DNA of 64,000 bases from Mycocentrospora acerina. Taxonomy: Eukaryota; Ascomycota; Dothideomycetes; Pleosporales. The position numbers and the translations under genes are program-made. Of this stretch, positions 41,754-52,737 are shown piece after piece (position 1 is the stretch's first letter; every line of letters begins with the position of its first letter). The DNA lies in NCBI GenBank assembly GCA_022701365.1, contig JAKUHH010000028.1, forward strand, positions 186,001 through 250,000, written 5' to 3'. The notes beneath the pieces were generated by a model that saw only the letters and a program-made list of their open reading frames with translations, did no database searches and was not told the DNA's origin.

Positions 41754-44700
41754 TCATGCGCTTATAGCTTTCAACCCCGTCGTACGTACCATCCGGGTCC
41801 TCGTTATTACCTTTCCGTTGATCGGCTTTTCACTGGTGGATCCCAGGAAACCCCTACATCGAAGGTACTCAATATTCTGTCGCGCAGCTGCAAGCACCTC
41901 TCGCATTTCCCACTCGTAGCTCTCATCATCAGTGACTTCGATGTCAGTGCCGAGAGCGCCCAGGAACTGCTGCACTGGCCATAATGGATGCTGTTCTTGT
42001 TCCAGCGCCATATCTTGCCTAGCAAGCTCAGTCCAGTCGTCCCATGAGATGGGACGTAGCTGCAGCTGTAATTGATCCTCGACGGCAGCCCAGAAGGTGC
42101 TGACCCATACTCCCCTCTTGATATGAACGAAATGCTCATGACTCTTTCCTGTCGCGTGCCATAGAATAGACTCTGTGACGTGACGAACATCCGACATAGA
42201 GAGCCACGATGTCGGTGAGTCAACTGGGCGAGCCCCAAGCCGGACAGCGCCCATTACTACCCTCCACAAGAAATCATCAGCATTAGCTATACCGGTGTAC
42301 ACATCACCAATAATTTGTCCCGGTTTAACTACTGAGAATGTCGTTCCTGGCTTACGAAACTGCGTAGCAGCAGCGCTCACAAGTCTTTCCGACACATATT
42401 TTGTTTGATCGTATCCGTTGGCCATCCTTGCCTCTTCCTCGGTCCAGGTTCGGCTATCCGTGATGAGACCACCTGAGACGTACACAAAGCTCTTTAGGAA
42501 AGGAGAAGCCATTGCAGCCTGCAGAAGCTGTATCGTTGAACCAACGTTCACGTCTTTCAGCCCGTCATAATTTGTGGTCCAATGTACTCTGGCGCCATTA
42601 TGAATGATCGCATCGACAGCACCATGTGCACTCGAACGACCGCACAACGCTCTCCATTGTGAATCGTCAAGTCCCAGTCTTTCAGCCGAGAGGTCTCCAT
42701 CCCAGACCTCAATTGCGGAAGTAAACGATTCCTTCCACCACCCAGCGATCTTGGCCGTCTTTATTACCCTATCCAGTCCCTTCTGTCCATCAAAACCACG
42801 TACAAGTAGCACAATCTTGTCAAATGCGCGCTTGGTGAGTGTAGAGTGAAGAATCTGGGTTCCCAGGAACCCAGTTGATCCGGTGAGGAAGACCGTCGAT
42901 TTGGTAGCGATACGACCGAAGTCAATCTTGCTCACCAGCAAATCTATCTCACGCTCTAGGTCAGTGGGCGTCGGCTGCATCAGTTCCTCAACCGACTGGC
43001 CGCACGATATGTTGTCGATTAGAGAAGCAAGATCACGCAAGCTATTCTGCTGTTGGACCAATCGTGGTACTCCAATATTGATGTTGAATTGCTTACGTAT
43101 TGCCATAGCGAGTGACATGGTCTTGATTGAATCGCCTCCAACCTCAGAGAAGCTATGATCTACAGCGATATGATTAGGCTTGATATCAAGTAACCTAGCC
43201 CAAATATCCCTCAAGGCTTCTTCCGTATTAGTCAATGTAGCATCAGAAGTCGACGCTTCTGAAAAAGAAGGCAATGGTGGGATGTAAGTTCTGCCTAGCT
43301 CGCGAACCCTTTGTCTATCCGTCTTCCCTGTTGCTGTCATGGGCAACTTTGAAAGGGGAATAGGTATGTATATGCCGGGAACCATGTACGAGGGGAGCAA
43401 CTTCGACAGCTCCTTTCGAAGATTTGATATTATCTGAACAGTTGCTTCGTTCAACTCGGCTCTCGCTCTGTGGTCATCAGGTATGACCAAGAATACCGCC
43501 AGAACCTGACTCCCCGTAGCGTCCGGGGTGATCACGTCTACCACAATCTGTGGTACCGCCTTGATTGGAAGTAATTGACGAGCATGGTATTCAACCTCCC
43601 CCAACTCCATTCTTTGGCCGTTGATCTTTACCTGGGTATCGTTTCGCCCAACAAATCCAAGAGAGCCGTCTGGGTTGTAGTAGACCAAATCACCTGTCCT
43701 ATAGAGTCGTCCACGGCGACCAGAAACTTGTCCAGGAATTCCATCTAGTAGCCATTTTGGGTCTTCGACAAACATACTGGCTGTCTTCTCAGGATTATTC
43801 AGATAGCCCGCACCCACAATTGGCCCCTCGAGCCACAACTCTCCTATGGTCCCAATGGCAGCCAATCTGTCAGGCGAACGAGGTTGTACTACCCAAACCA
43901 ACGCACCAGTACCTTTGCCGATACCGGGGTCACCAATTCTGATACCAGGCTCCGCCCTTCGGACTATCTCAACTGTGCTCGTGACGGTACATTCAGCAGG
44001 GCCATATGTATTGTAGATCTCAGCTCCAGAAGCCTCCCATTTCATGACATCACTAGCCTTGAGCGCCTCACCAATGAATAAAACCTTCTTGAGGCTGCTC
44101 AAAGCTGAAGGGTCGAGCAAGCATCCGACAGTTGGTGTGAGATGGATAAAATTTGCCCGCAGTCGGTTAATGGAGCCGTTGATGTCGGCGGTTCGTTCGT
44201 CCTCTGAGGGGATGCAGAGACATGCGCCCACGGTCAGCGTGTGCAATATATTTGACCATGCGACATCGAAGGCGTAGGAGGTATAATCAAAAACTCTCGT
44301 TGACCTCTCGAAGCCAAGCTCCGGTTGATGGTATCGGATGGCGCTACAGAAATTGGCATGTGTGACAGTCGCCCCCTTCGGAGCGCCTGTACTTCCAGAA
44401 GTGAAAACAATATAAAGGGCCGATGATGGGCTAATTTCGGCATTTTTGGAATGTTAATCAGCTGAAATAGCTGCTCAACTTTTTCCCAATCACCTTCCAC
44501 TTCTATCGTTGGTGCATCGGTGATATCAGCCGCAAGCCTTGCACAAGTTTTAGAGGTCAATATCACCTTGGCCGATAGTTGGCTCACAATGCTCTCCAAC
44601 CGAGAGCGAGGCAACGTTGTGTCCAAAGCAACAGACGTAGCACCGGCTTTCATGACTGCAAATATTGCAACGGGCACCCATACTGACTTCTCAAAGCACA

Positions 44701-47700
44701 GTGGCACGATGGTGCCTGGTCCAACTCCAAGCCCCAAGCTGACGAGGCGGCCCGCCAATAATGTGGAAAACCGATCAAGTTGGATATATGTTAGCTCGCC
44801 ATCCCATGCACAAACGGCGGGTGCTTCGGGGGTTTCAGCGACTCTTTGGGCAAACACATTGTGGACACAATCCTCAACGCTCTCCGGCACTGCTGCGTTC
44901 CATTTCCATACGTCAAGCAGGTCGCTCTCGCTGACTCTGCTGAGATCAGCTATATTTGTCGAGCCATCAACAGAAGAAATTTGACTTAATATATGCTCCA
45001 GCTGCTGAAGGAGCCGCACCGCAGCTTCTTCTTGGATAATGGTCGAGTCGAAGCTTAGCTGTATATCCAACTTTGAGTCCGATGTTTGGCAGATAAGCAT
45101 CATGACATATGTGTTTTCCGAGCCAGAACCCGTTTCTTGATCATTCAGACCGTCTTCAAGGATCAGGCTCTCAGCTGTACTTTCCTCGGCTGATGGATGT
45201 ACCAACAAAAGTGACTGGAAGTCACACGCATATTTGGCCTCCTGGCTGATCTTACAAATATGCTGCAAGCCGTACTGCTCGAACGGAATCATTTCCATCG
45301 CCTGTCCTTGCACTTGATGCAACATTTCGTCGACGGTTCCACGTACCAGGGTTCGAATTGGAACAGTGGCTATAGTAGGACCTGCCGTGTCCTCGATTCC
45401 TGGTACGGGAGCTTGACGGCCTGACACAACAGCTCCAAATGTTACATCTGGAGAATCAACGTACCAGGAGATTAGCGTTGCCCACGCCGTCCGAAGTGTG
45501 GAAGAGGGCGTGACACCGCAAGTGGGCCAGCGGATGTTATTGATCGAATGATTGATGGCCTTATCTGGTTTTGGCTCGTATGTTTTGGCGGGTAGGGCAG
45601 GAAACGGTGATGCTTCTATCCCAGCAAACTGTTGCTTCCAGAAAGCCATCCCGTCTTCTCCATGTTGTTTCATGATATACTTCACAAAGCTTTGCAGCGG
45701 AAGTGAAGATAGTTCTGCTCTCCCATCTCTATACGCCTTTTCCACCTCTTTTTGCAGTATTGACACAGACCAGCCGTCATAAGTCGCATGATGATTTGTC
45801 AACGCTAAGTATCTCTTGCCTGTCCCTGCGTCATGAATAACTGCAAGAAGTGATAAAGGATTACCTAGGCCCATTGCGGCGGTTTCGATAACGTGTTTTT
45901 GCAGCTCTTTGCTAATGTTCTTTCTACTTTGATGATATTCATTCAATGAGGAGAAGGTTTGCCATTGCAATGCCTCTTTAAGGACAACCTGTATCAGACC
46001 CTGGCCCGGCAGATCGACAATGCGGGTGCGAAGTACAGAAGCTTTTTCAGAGACTCTTTGCCATGCCTCCTGAAGCCTTACAATGTCGACCTCGGGCTTC
46101 AATTCAGCGACTTGATGGCCCACATATTTGCCCGGGTTCCTCGAGGTCAAGGCCAAGAGACCCTCCTGAAGCGCCGTACAAGGGAATATGTCCTCAATTT
46201 GAGAAGGCTCCACGGGCCAAGCGCCGACGGAGCAAAGATCTGCTACTTGGTGACAAATATTGTCTACATCCATCTCGGCTTTCAACAGGGAAAATGGTCG
46301 CACAGCCTCCGGGGCTGCTGACTCACTTTGTGACATGAGCTTGGCCATCTCACTGAGCTGTGGCTGACTGTATATATCCGGGACCGTCAACCACATCCCT
46401 TTTCTTCCGAGATCAGTTGCTAGCCGTATGGCAGCGATTGAATCACCTCCGAGGCGCAAGAAATTGGCTTGTGTCCCAATGTCGCTCACTGGAAGATGAA
46501 GCACAGACGCCCAAATGTTCCTCAGCTGTATCTCAGCTTCGGTAGTGGGCTCAATGTGCCGTGCAGTATCGACACTATATAAAGATGCAAGTGCTTTGCG
46601 GTCCAATTTATCCCCCATCTCACGAAGTGCTCTTCGATCTGTTTTTCCCGTTAACCCCCTTGGCAGGTCGGTCATCGGGAGATATGCGGTTGGGATCATA
46701 TGAGGTGGCACCTGACCAGGCATTTCTCTTTCGAGCATTTCGATAATTGGGGCAGCTCTTTTCCTCAATTGCTCGGGGCTTGTCGTGGGCATGAGTAGGA
46801 AGGCTATCAGTATCGGACGTTGGGTGACTTTCGGCGTAACGACTTCAGCGACAATATCTGCCACAATCGGCATCGAATTCAAAACTCGACATATATGATG
46901 TTCAACATCACCTAGCTCCGTACGTTGGCCATTAATTTTGACCTGCGTATCTTTTCTCCCGAGGTAGATCAATTCACCATCAGGAGTATATCGTACCAGG
47001 TCTCCTGTTCGATAAAGGCGCCCGCGACGGCCCTCCACTCCTGCACCACCACGTAGCAACCATGTCGGATCCTTGATAAAGGCAGCTGCTGTCTTCTCGG
47101 CGTTATTCAGATATCCGGCCCCAACCAGTGGTCCTTCCAGGAGTAACTCTCCAACTAACCCGACAGGCGTAAGGGCATCCTTATTGGGGTTGGCGATCCA
47201 GGTTGTTGATCCAAGCGCCCATCCAATGGTGGCCTTGGTAGTCCCACCATTATGTATGACTCCAGTTGTAGTCACTGTACACTCGGCCGGCCCGTATGTG
47301 ATGATTCTGGTTTGAATATTTCCAATTTGTGGCAACTTGTCGAAGTCTACGACCTCGCCGATAAGGGCGACAGTGTCAAGTGTCGGCACTTGGTCCAAGT
47401 CCAGGATCGCGGCGACCGATGGTGTAAGGTGTACAAAGGTCACCTCATTCTTGATCATATATTCAATGAAGTCATGCTTTCTGTCGTGTTCTGAGGGTAT
47501 GCACAGGCAAGCTCCCGCCGCGAGTGTGTGGATGAAATCAGACCATGATACATCAAAGGCGTACGAGCAAAAACCTGCAACTCTTGCTGTCGGTTTGAAA
47601 TTCAAGTACTCGTTCTGATACTTAATTGCTGATGTGAAGTTCGAATGTGTTATAGCCGCGCCCTTCGGGTTACCGGTGGTGCCAGAAGTGAACACGACGT

Positions 47701-48940
47701 AAAGCAGGTCGCTCGGCTTGACCATAGGCAATATTGTTACAAACGTTCCATTTTTCCCTTGTTCCTGCAACCTTGATACAGTCTCTTTCTGTACTACGAA
47801 TGGTTTCCGTTCGGTAATGAGAGAAACCAGGGGGGCCGTTGAAGGAGCACATAAGATAAGGCCAGGCCCTACAATCTCAATCATCGTTTTGATGCGTTCC
47901 TTAGTCTGAGAAGGATCAATCACCACAGATGCCGCGCCAGCCTTCATAACAGCAAATTGAGAGACTGCTACCCACATGGATTTTTCAAAAATCAATGGAA
48001 GCACATCTCCAGGACGAACGCCTATGTGGATGAGGTGATGTGCTAGTTGAGTTGAGAGCGTGTCCCATTGAGAGTAGGTCAATTTGCCATCCCAGGCGCT
48101 TATGGCGGTCTTTTGTGGATATCGAGAAACGCTCCGGGAGAATAGGTCATGAACGCACCCACCTTCCTCCTCAAGTGCCTTCGCGTTCCACGTCCAGACT
48201 TGGCGTAGGTCTTCCGCAGTCATTTTGTCTAAATCACTGATTTTTGTGCTGGCCATATCAGCACGACAGATCTGACGCAATATGTGATCAAAGTGGTCTA
48301 CAACTCGCAATGCAACTTGCTCGCTAAGCACAGTCGAATCGAAGGCCATCTTAGAGAGTAAAGAATTATCTTTTACTTCGCAGTGTAGTGTGATGGCGTA
48401 TTTGGTCAGCTCTATTCTTTCTTCGAAGATCGGTGCCTCGTCGGCTTTGACGGCGGATTGCACTATCAGCAAGGATTGGGATTGCCATCCCAGATCAGCC
48501 TCCTCACCAATGCGTTGATTGGTTAGAGGATCCGCAAGCTCAGGTAACATCATTTGGTGTTGTAATGTACTAAGAGTCATGTCTTCTTCAATTGCAACAC
48601 AAACAGTTACGGTTGTGGGTACAGAAAGTTGTTCGATTCTTGATACTGGCAATGCAGCATCGAAGACAGTATCGGTTGCCTCTCCATACCAGGACAAAAG
48701 CACTGCCCACGCAGACTCAATCACTTGATCAAGCCTGACATCCTGAGGCCATTCTATGTTCTCAATATCATGCTCGATCGACCTGTCTGCTGGTGATTGG
48801 AGATCGTGTACGGGCAATTGCTCTCTCGAATGCACGTTCTGTCTAGGGTCAACCAGTTGTAATTTTCCCTTGGCTGAAGGGAAGATTCCATTATCGATGA
48901 GGTTTACGTCATCAGACGTAGGAAGTAGTAGACCAACCAT
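41754..48940 (-). CDS. Nonribosomal peptide synthetase 2, bimodular with terminal reductase (frameshifted)
   Basis: Start is taken at the ATG at 48938-48940 (MVGLLL). Domains: C-domain remnant (1-255), A1 (about 262-780; FTSGTTGNPKG, SYAFDVSWS, YGPAECTV, YRTGDLVRY, LTGKTDRR), T1 (LGGDS, Ser834), C (NHHATYDG at 1049-1056), A2 (from about 1375; TSGSTGAPKG, SYAFDVAWS, YGPAECTV, YRTGDLVYY, ATGKTDRQ), T2 (VGGDS), and a C-terminal reductase. The reductase has the NAD(P)H loop FLTGSTGFLGTQIL and a NGYDQTKYVSERL catalytic Tyr/Lys. Total is about 2390 aa. Hand-read codes (A1 D-V-S-S-A-I-T-V-T-K, A2 D-V-S-T-L-I-T-V-T-K) are alike, suggesting similar residues. The frame breaks once near 44430-44450, beside a run of five T, between motifs A2 and A3 of A2; no GT-AG intron of correct phase was found. 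It would make a dipeptide released as aldehyde, which can cyclise to an imine or pyrazinone. Confidence 0.93.
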
Positions 48941-49160
48941 ATCCGGTTGGCTTTGAGTAATTGTGGATAGACTTGAGAAATAAATGCGCAAGGCTGCAAA
49001 AAGTGGAACTGAATTGATTTGTTGCGTAACCGGTGAAAGTTATAAAATATAAATTCATAAATAAATATATCCTCTACACGTAATTAATGTTTTAACCCCC
49101 TGTTGCATTACCACTCAATAATCCACTTCTCACCGGTAAACCAGTTTATGACAATTGTAG

Positions 49161-49176
49161 TTTAGCTTTACCGCCC
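49161..49176 (+). promoter_or_regulatory. CCGCCC motif copy 1 (TTTAGCTTTACCGCCC)
   Basis: This is the first of three direct copies of TTTAGCTYTRCCGCCC in the divergent region between NRPS2 and the monooxygenase. With its flanks (TAGTTTAGCT...) it is nearly identical to copy 2, which starts 48 bases later. CCG-containing sites are typical Zn2Cys6 targets. Confidence 0.45.
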
Positions 49177-49208
49177 GTGAACTTCGAGTTCTCCTTGGTG
49201 CATGTTAG

Positions 49209-49224
49209 TTTAGCTCTACCGCCC
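49209..49224 (+). promoter_or_regulatory. CCGCCC motif copy 2 (TTTAGCTCTACCGCCC)
   Basis: It matches copy 1 at all but one base in 16 and also shares the preceding AG. It is followed by CAAAG, and copy 3 also has CAA after the core. Confidence 0.45.
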
Positions 49225-49456
49225 AAAGTAATAGCATATTTGGCACTTGGTAGCCAAGGAGGAGCGCGCCAAAAGTCTGACCCCAGGGAATAAGGACCAA
49301 TTACTGAATATCCCGAATTTTCCAGTAATACATTTACAGCGCTAGAAAACGCCATAGGCTTTAGCCCAGTGCGCCATTAGGTCCTTCAGTAAGCTTATTC
49401 AGGGTCTAGTTAGCATGCACCGGTAGGATCCCCAAGTAGAGTGTCCGCGCGCCTCT

Positions 49457-50001
49457 ACCGTGCGTGACGGTGTAACACCCGATACGGCATGACGCCCGAT
49501 TATTTACTAGTCAAAAGTAGAACATGGCATCGTTCTAGCTTTGGAGACTCCGTTGAAAATGAAGATTAATGCCGAATTTGATTGAAATGTCAATTAAAAA
49601 GTACAATAATAATTTTATCATCTTCAGTGGATTATATTTTCTTCGCACGATGCTGTTTTTTAAACTTCATGAGACACATTCATGAGCGTATTCTATTTGA
49701 AGATGTCTCGGTATACATCGTTAAACACTAGATGTAAAATTAAGGCAGTTCAAAATTGCATTTGTGGTTCAGATGAACACATTCTCTAGAACGAAAGACA
49801 GAATGAAAGAAAATGCACTAAATGATTGACATTTATTTTAATCCTCATCAATGATTCATCATTAAACCATCTTTAGATTTTCTATTCTCAGATATATCAA
49901 TGGTTAGACTGCTGTTGTGTTCAACTTTTTACCCGTAGAAATCGGGCGTTACACTGGATCGGGCGTTACAGCGGATCGGGCGTTACGCTGTCACGCACGG
50001 T
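49457..50001. mobile_element. 545-bp MITE-like inverted-repeat element between NRPS2 and monooxygenase
   Basis: The left end (49457-49501) and right end (49940-50001) are inverted copies beginning ACCGTGCGTGAC. Each contains inverted 17-base subterminal units with core ATCGGGCGTTAC: two units on the left, three on the right. The interior is AT-rich and has no coding capacity. No clear target duplication was found in the flanks. This structure fits a non-autonomous DNA transposon inserted in the shared promoter region. Confidence 0.65.
49941..49991 (+). repeat. Three tandem 17-bp units (core ATCGGGCGTTAC)
   Basis: The units are 49941-49957, 49958-49974 and 49975-49991. They differ only in the last few bases (ACTGG, AGCGG, GCTGT after the GTTAC core). 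They form the subterminal array of the right end of the MITE-like element. Confidence 0.85.
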
Positions 50002-50028
50002 TGCGACTGCCGCTTCGATGGTGCTTCC

Positions 50029-50044
50029 TTTAGCTCTGCCGCCC
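50029..50044 (+). promoter_or_regulatory. CCGCCC motif copy 3 (TTTAGCTCTGCCGCCC)
   Basis: The third direct copy lies about 215 bases before the ATG of the monooxygenase, on the other side of the MITE-like element from copies 1 and 2. Confidence 0.4.
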
Positions 50045-50257
50045 AAGGCCAAGTACCCGCTGACACGCTAAGGATCTTGTTACAACGTTTCCGAATTTGC
50101 ACAAATCATTCGATGCTTCACGGGCCATGGTTATAATTGCTACCTATGCGGACGCGGCTAGCGTTGCTACCTCCAGTTTGCACAAGCAAGCAGATGACAC
50201 AGCATCAAGAAGAAGAAAAAGTTAGCACATTTCTCTATCAATTTTTTAAGATCGAAC

Positions 50258-52115
50258 ATGGCGTTCGAAAAATCATGGCCAGAATTCTCGCTGAACAATG
50301 GACAACAATTGACAAACACCTCCGTGGTCATCGTTGGAGCTGGCATTGGAGGAATGTGCGTTGCCATTGATTTAATCAAACGCAATAACTGCCGAGATTT
50401 TGTCATTTTGGAGCAGTCTTCCGGAGTCGGTGGGACGTGGTGAGGAATTCGAGAAATCCTCGTGTAATACAGGTCACTATCTAATCAATGCTTGGTAGGC
50501 ACGCAAACACATATCCCGGTTGCGCTGTCGACTTGCAATCCATTGTCTACAGCTACAGCTTTGCCCCAAACAGCAATTGGAGCCGGGATTTTCCAGGACA
50601 GAAAGAAATTCTGTCTTACCTGACCCGGGTGGCGCAGGAATACAGGCTATACGAGCACATCCGGTTCTGCTCTACTGCCGAATCCGCGACCTGGGATGAC
50701 GAGCTGAAGAAATGGAACACGAGTGTAACGGTCGCCAAAGGCTCCAAAGATGCCGAGGCTACCTCTACCTACACGATTTCTAGTGATTTTTTCGTCAGCG
50801 CTGTAGGACAGCTAAGTCAACCAAAATGGCCGGAAATCGAGGGTTTGGATAGCTTCACGGGGAAGACTATGCACAGTGCTGCATGGGACTGGACGTACGA
50901 CTTGAAAGACAGGAGAATCGCCGTTATAGGAAGTGGTATGTCGACCATCATAGCAAACCTTCTGTCATCCAACTGACCTTTTGTCTCCGCTTAGGTTGCA
51001 GTGCAGTTCAGATTGTACCTGAGCTCGCAAAGGTGGCAAAGAAAGTGACGGTTTTCCAAAGAACACCTCACTGGATCCTACCTCGTGGGGACTACGAAAT
51101 CTCAAACTCGAGAAAAACCCTTTATCGCTATTTCCCTTTCTGGCAGCGGTACTGGCGCAAGCGCTATATGGATCTCAACGAGACGGAATACAACTCTAAT
51201 AACTTCGCTGAACATGAGGATAACAAAAAGCTAAAACAAGCAGCTCTGGACATGATGCACGAGCAACTGCCTAATCAGCCTGAGTTGTGGGAGAAGTTGA
51301 CACCCAACTATCCAGTGGGCTGTAAGCGGGTGGTTGTCTCGGATTTCTTCTTCCCAGCTCTGAATCCTCCCAATGTTGAGCTTGAGGCGAGACCTATTCA
51401 CAGTGTCAACGACCACACTGTGCGTCTTGTCAGCACTGAGAAACTGGTAGAGGATGCAGATCCTGATTACGATCTCATCGTCTTTGCAACTGGTTTTCGA
51501 GCCACTGACTTCCTTCATCCAATAAAGATCTTCGGTCGGAACGGCCGAGCCTTGCATGAGATGTGGAAGGATAGCGCTCGGGCCTACCAGGGCACCTGCG
51601 CCGACGACATGCCAAATTTTGGAATGATACTGGGGCCTAACACTGGCTTGCTCCATAACAGCTTCATTCTAATTATTGAAGCCCAGAGCAGGTATATCAA
51701 CGGCTTGATCAAGCCGGTGCTAGAAGCCCGGAATCAAGGAGGTACACTGAGCCTGACACCGCGCCCGGAGAAAACCGAAGAGTACAACGCGAAACTGCAA
51801 CATCGACTCAAAGACTTTGCCGTTAACAACTCCCAATGCACTAATTGGTACAAGACTGAGTCAGGGTTAATCACCAATCTTTGGCCAGGCATGGTGCTAG
51901 AATTCCAGAAGCTGATGGAGCAGGTGAACTATGGGGACTACGAATCTGAAGGGTCCTCCAAAAACATTATACAAAAGCGACCTTTCCACAAGGTGGGCCG
52001 CGTTATGGAAGAAGGTGGGGTTCTGGAGAAGCTCTCCTTGGCAAACGTTGTAGTGCTTGGCACAAGCGCAATTGTTGGAGGACTTCTGATGCACAGACTG
52101 ATAACATTCACATAA
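50258..52115 (+). CDS. Baeyer-Villiger-type flavin monooxygenase
   Basis: Exons 50258-50439, 50499-50935 and 50995-52115 give 579 aa. Both introns (GTGAGG...GGTAG and GTATGT...CTTAG) split codons cleanly. The FAD loop is VVIVGAGIGG (27-32 core). The Baeyer-Villiger fingerprint FxGxxxHxxxW is exact as FTGKTMHSAAW (Phe180, His186, Trp190). A second Rossmann loop (IAVIGSGCSA) binds NADPH, and FATGFRATDF is the usual late motif. A hydrophobic C-terminal helix (VVVLGTSAIVGGLLM) suggests membrane attachment. It is transcribed away from NRPS2 with a shared 1.3-kb promoter region. It is therefore the best candidate tailoring oxidase of the pathway (oxygen insertion next to a carbonyl, or N-oxidation). 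Confidence 0.93.
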
Positions 52116-52737
52116 AATTCCCTAGAAAGACCGCTTGGACTAGTTAGTCTTTTCACAGTTGTATATAGAAAATCTGCGAAGCCGCGATAATTCACATTTG
52201 CGCAAGAGACTTCACCTATCATCTTGGGCCATGCATCACCCTTTCACAATAGTTCACGTACAGCAAGTTGTCTCAATTCATTTCCTAAGATAAGTTCAAG
52301 GTGTTGGGTTACTCCCAAGACATTTTAAGTGAAGTAAATAATCAACCGATTTGCAAGTGTAGAAGCAAGTGGGCGTACCGTAAATTTTCCCTTGATAGGC
52401 TCCTTTTCGGTTCATCATACGCGGCATCGCGACCAGTTTTTAGTGTTCCAGGCTCATACCAATGTAAAATTCAGGTATCCAGTCCCGCTCGGCCATAATT
52501 CCTCTGTACATACATTTCTCTTACCAGTTGTTCAGGATTTGTACACCAAGAAAGGCTATAAATTGCACCTTCTAAGATGACAGTTTGACCTTAGCTAACT
52601 GAGTGGATGAATAGAAAGAATACAAGCAATAGGTATTTGGTTTAATATCCTTTTTTTTGAAGCAAATTTCATTTTCTGAGCATAAATCTACTACAGTTAT
52701 CTACAATGTTCCATGAAATTTTAGTCTCTAGATCTAT
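52116..52737. other. Convergent intergenic region
   Basis: This is the 3' region shared by the monooxygenase and the regulator gene. No gene is seen. Confidence 0.5.

Noticed and set aside
48941..48991. Extension of NRPS2 upstream of the ATG at 48940
   Set aside because: The open frame continues only to a TTG codon; no in-frame ATG precedes 48940.
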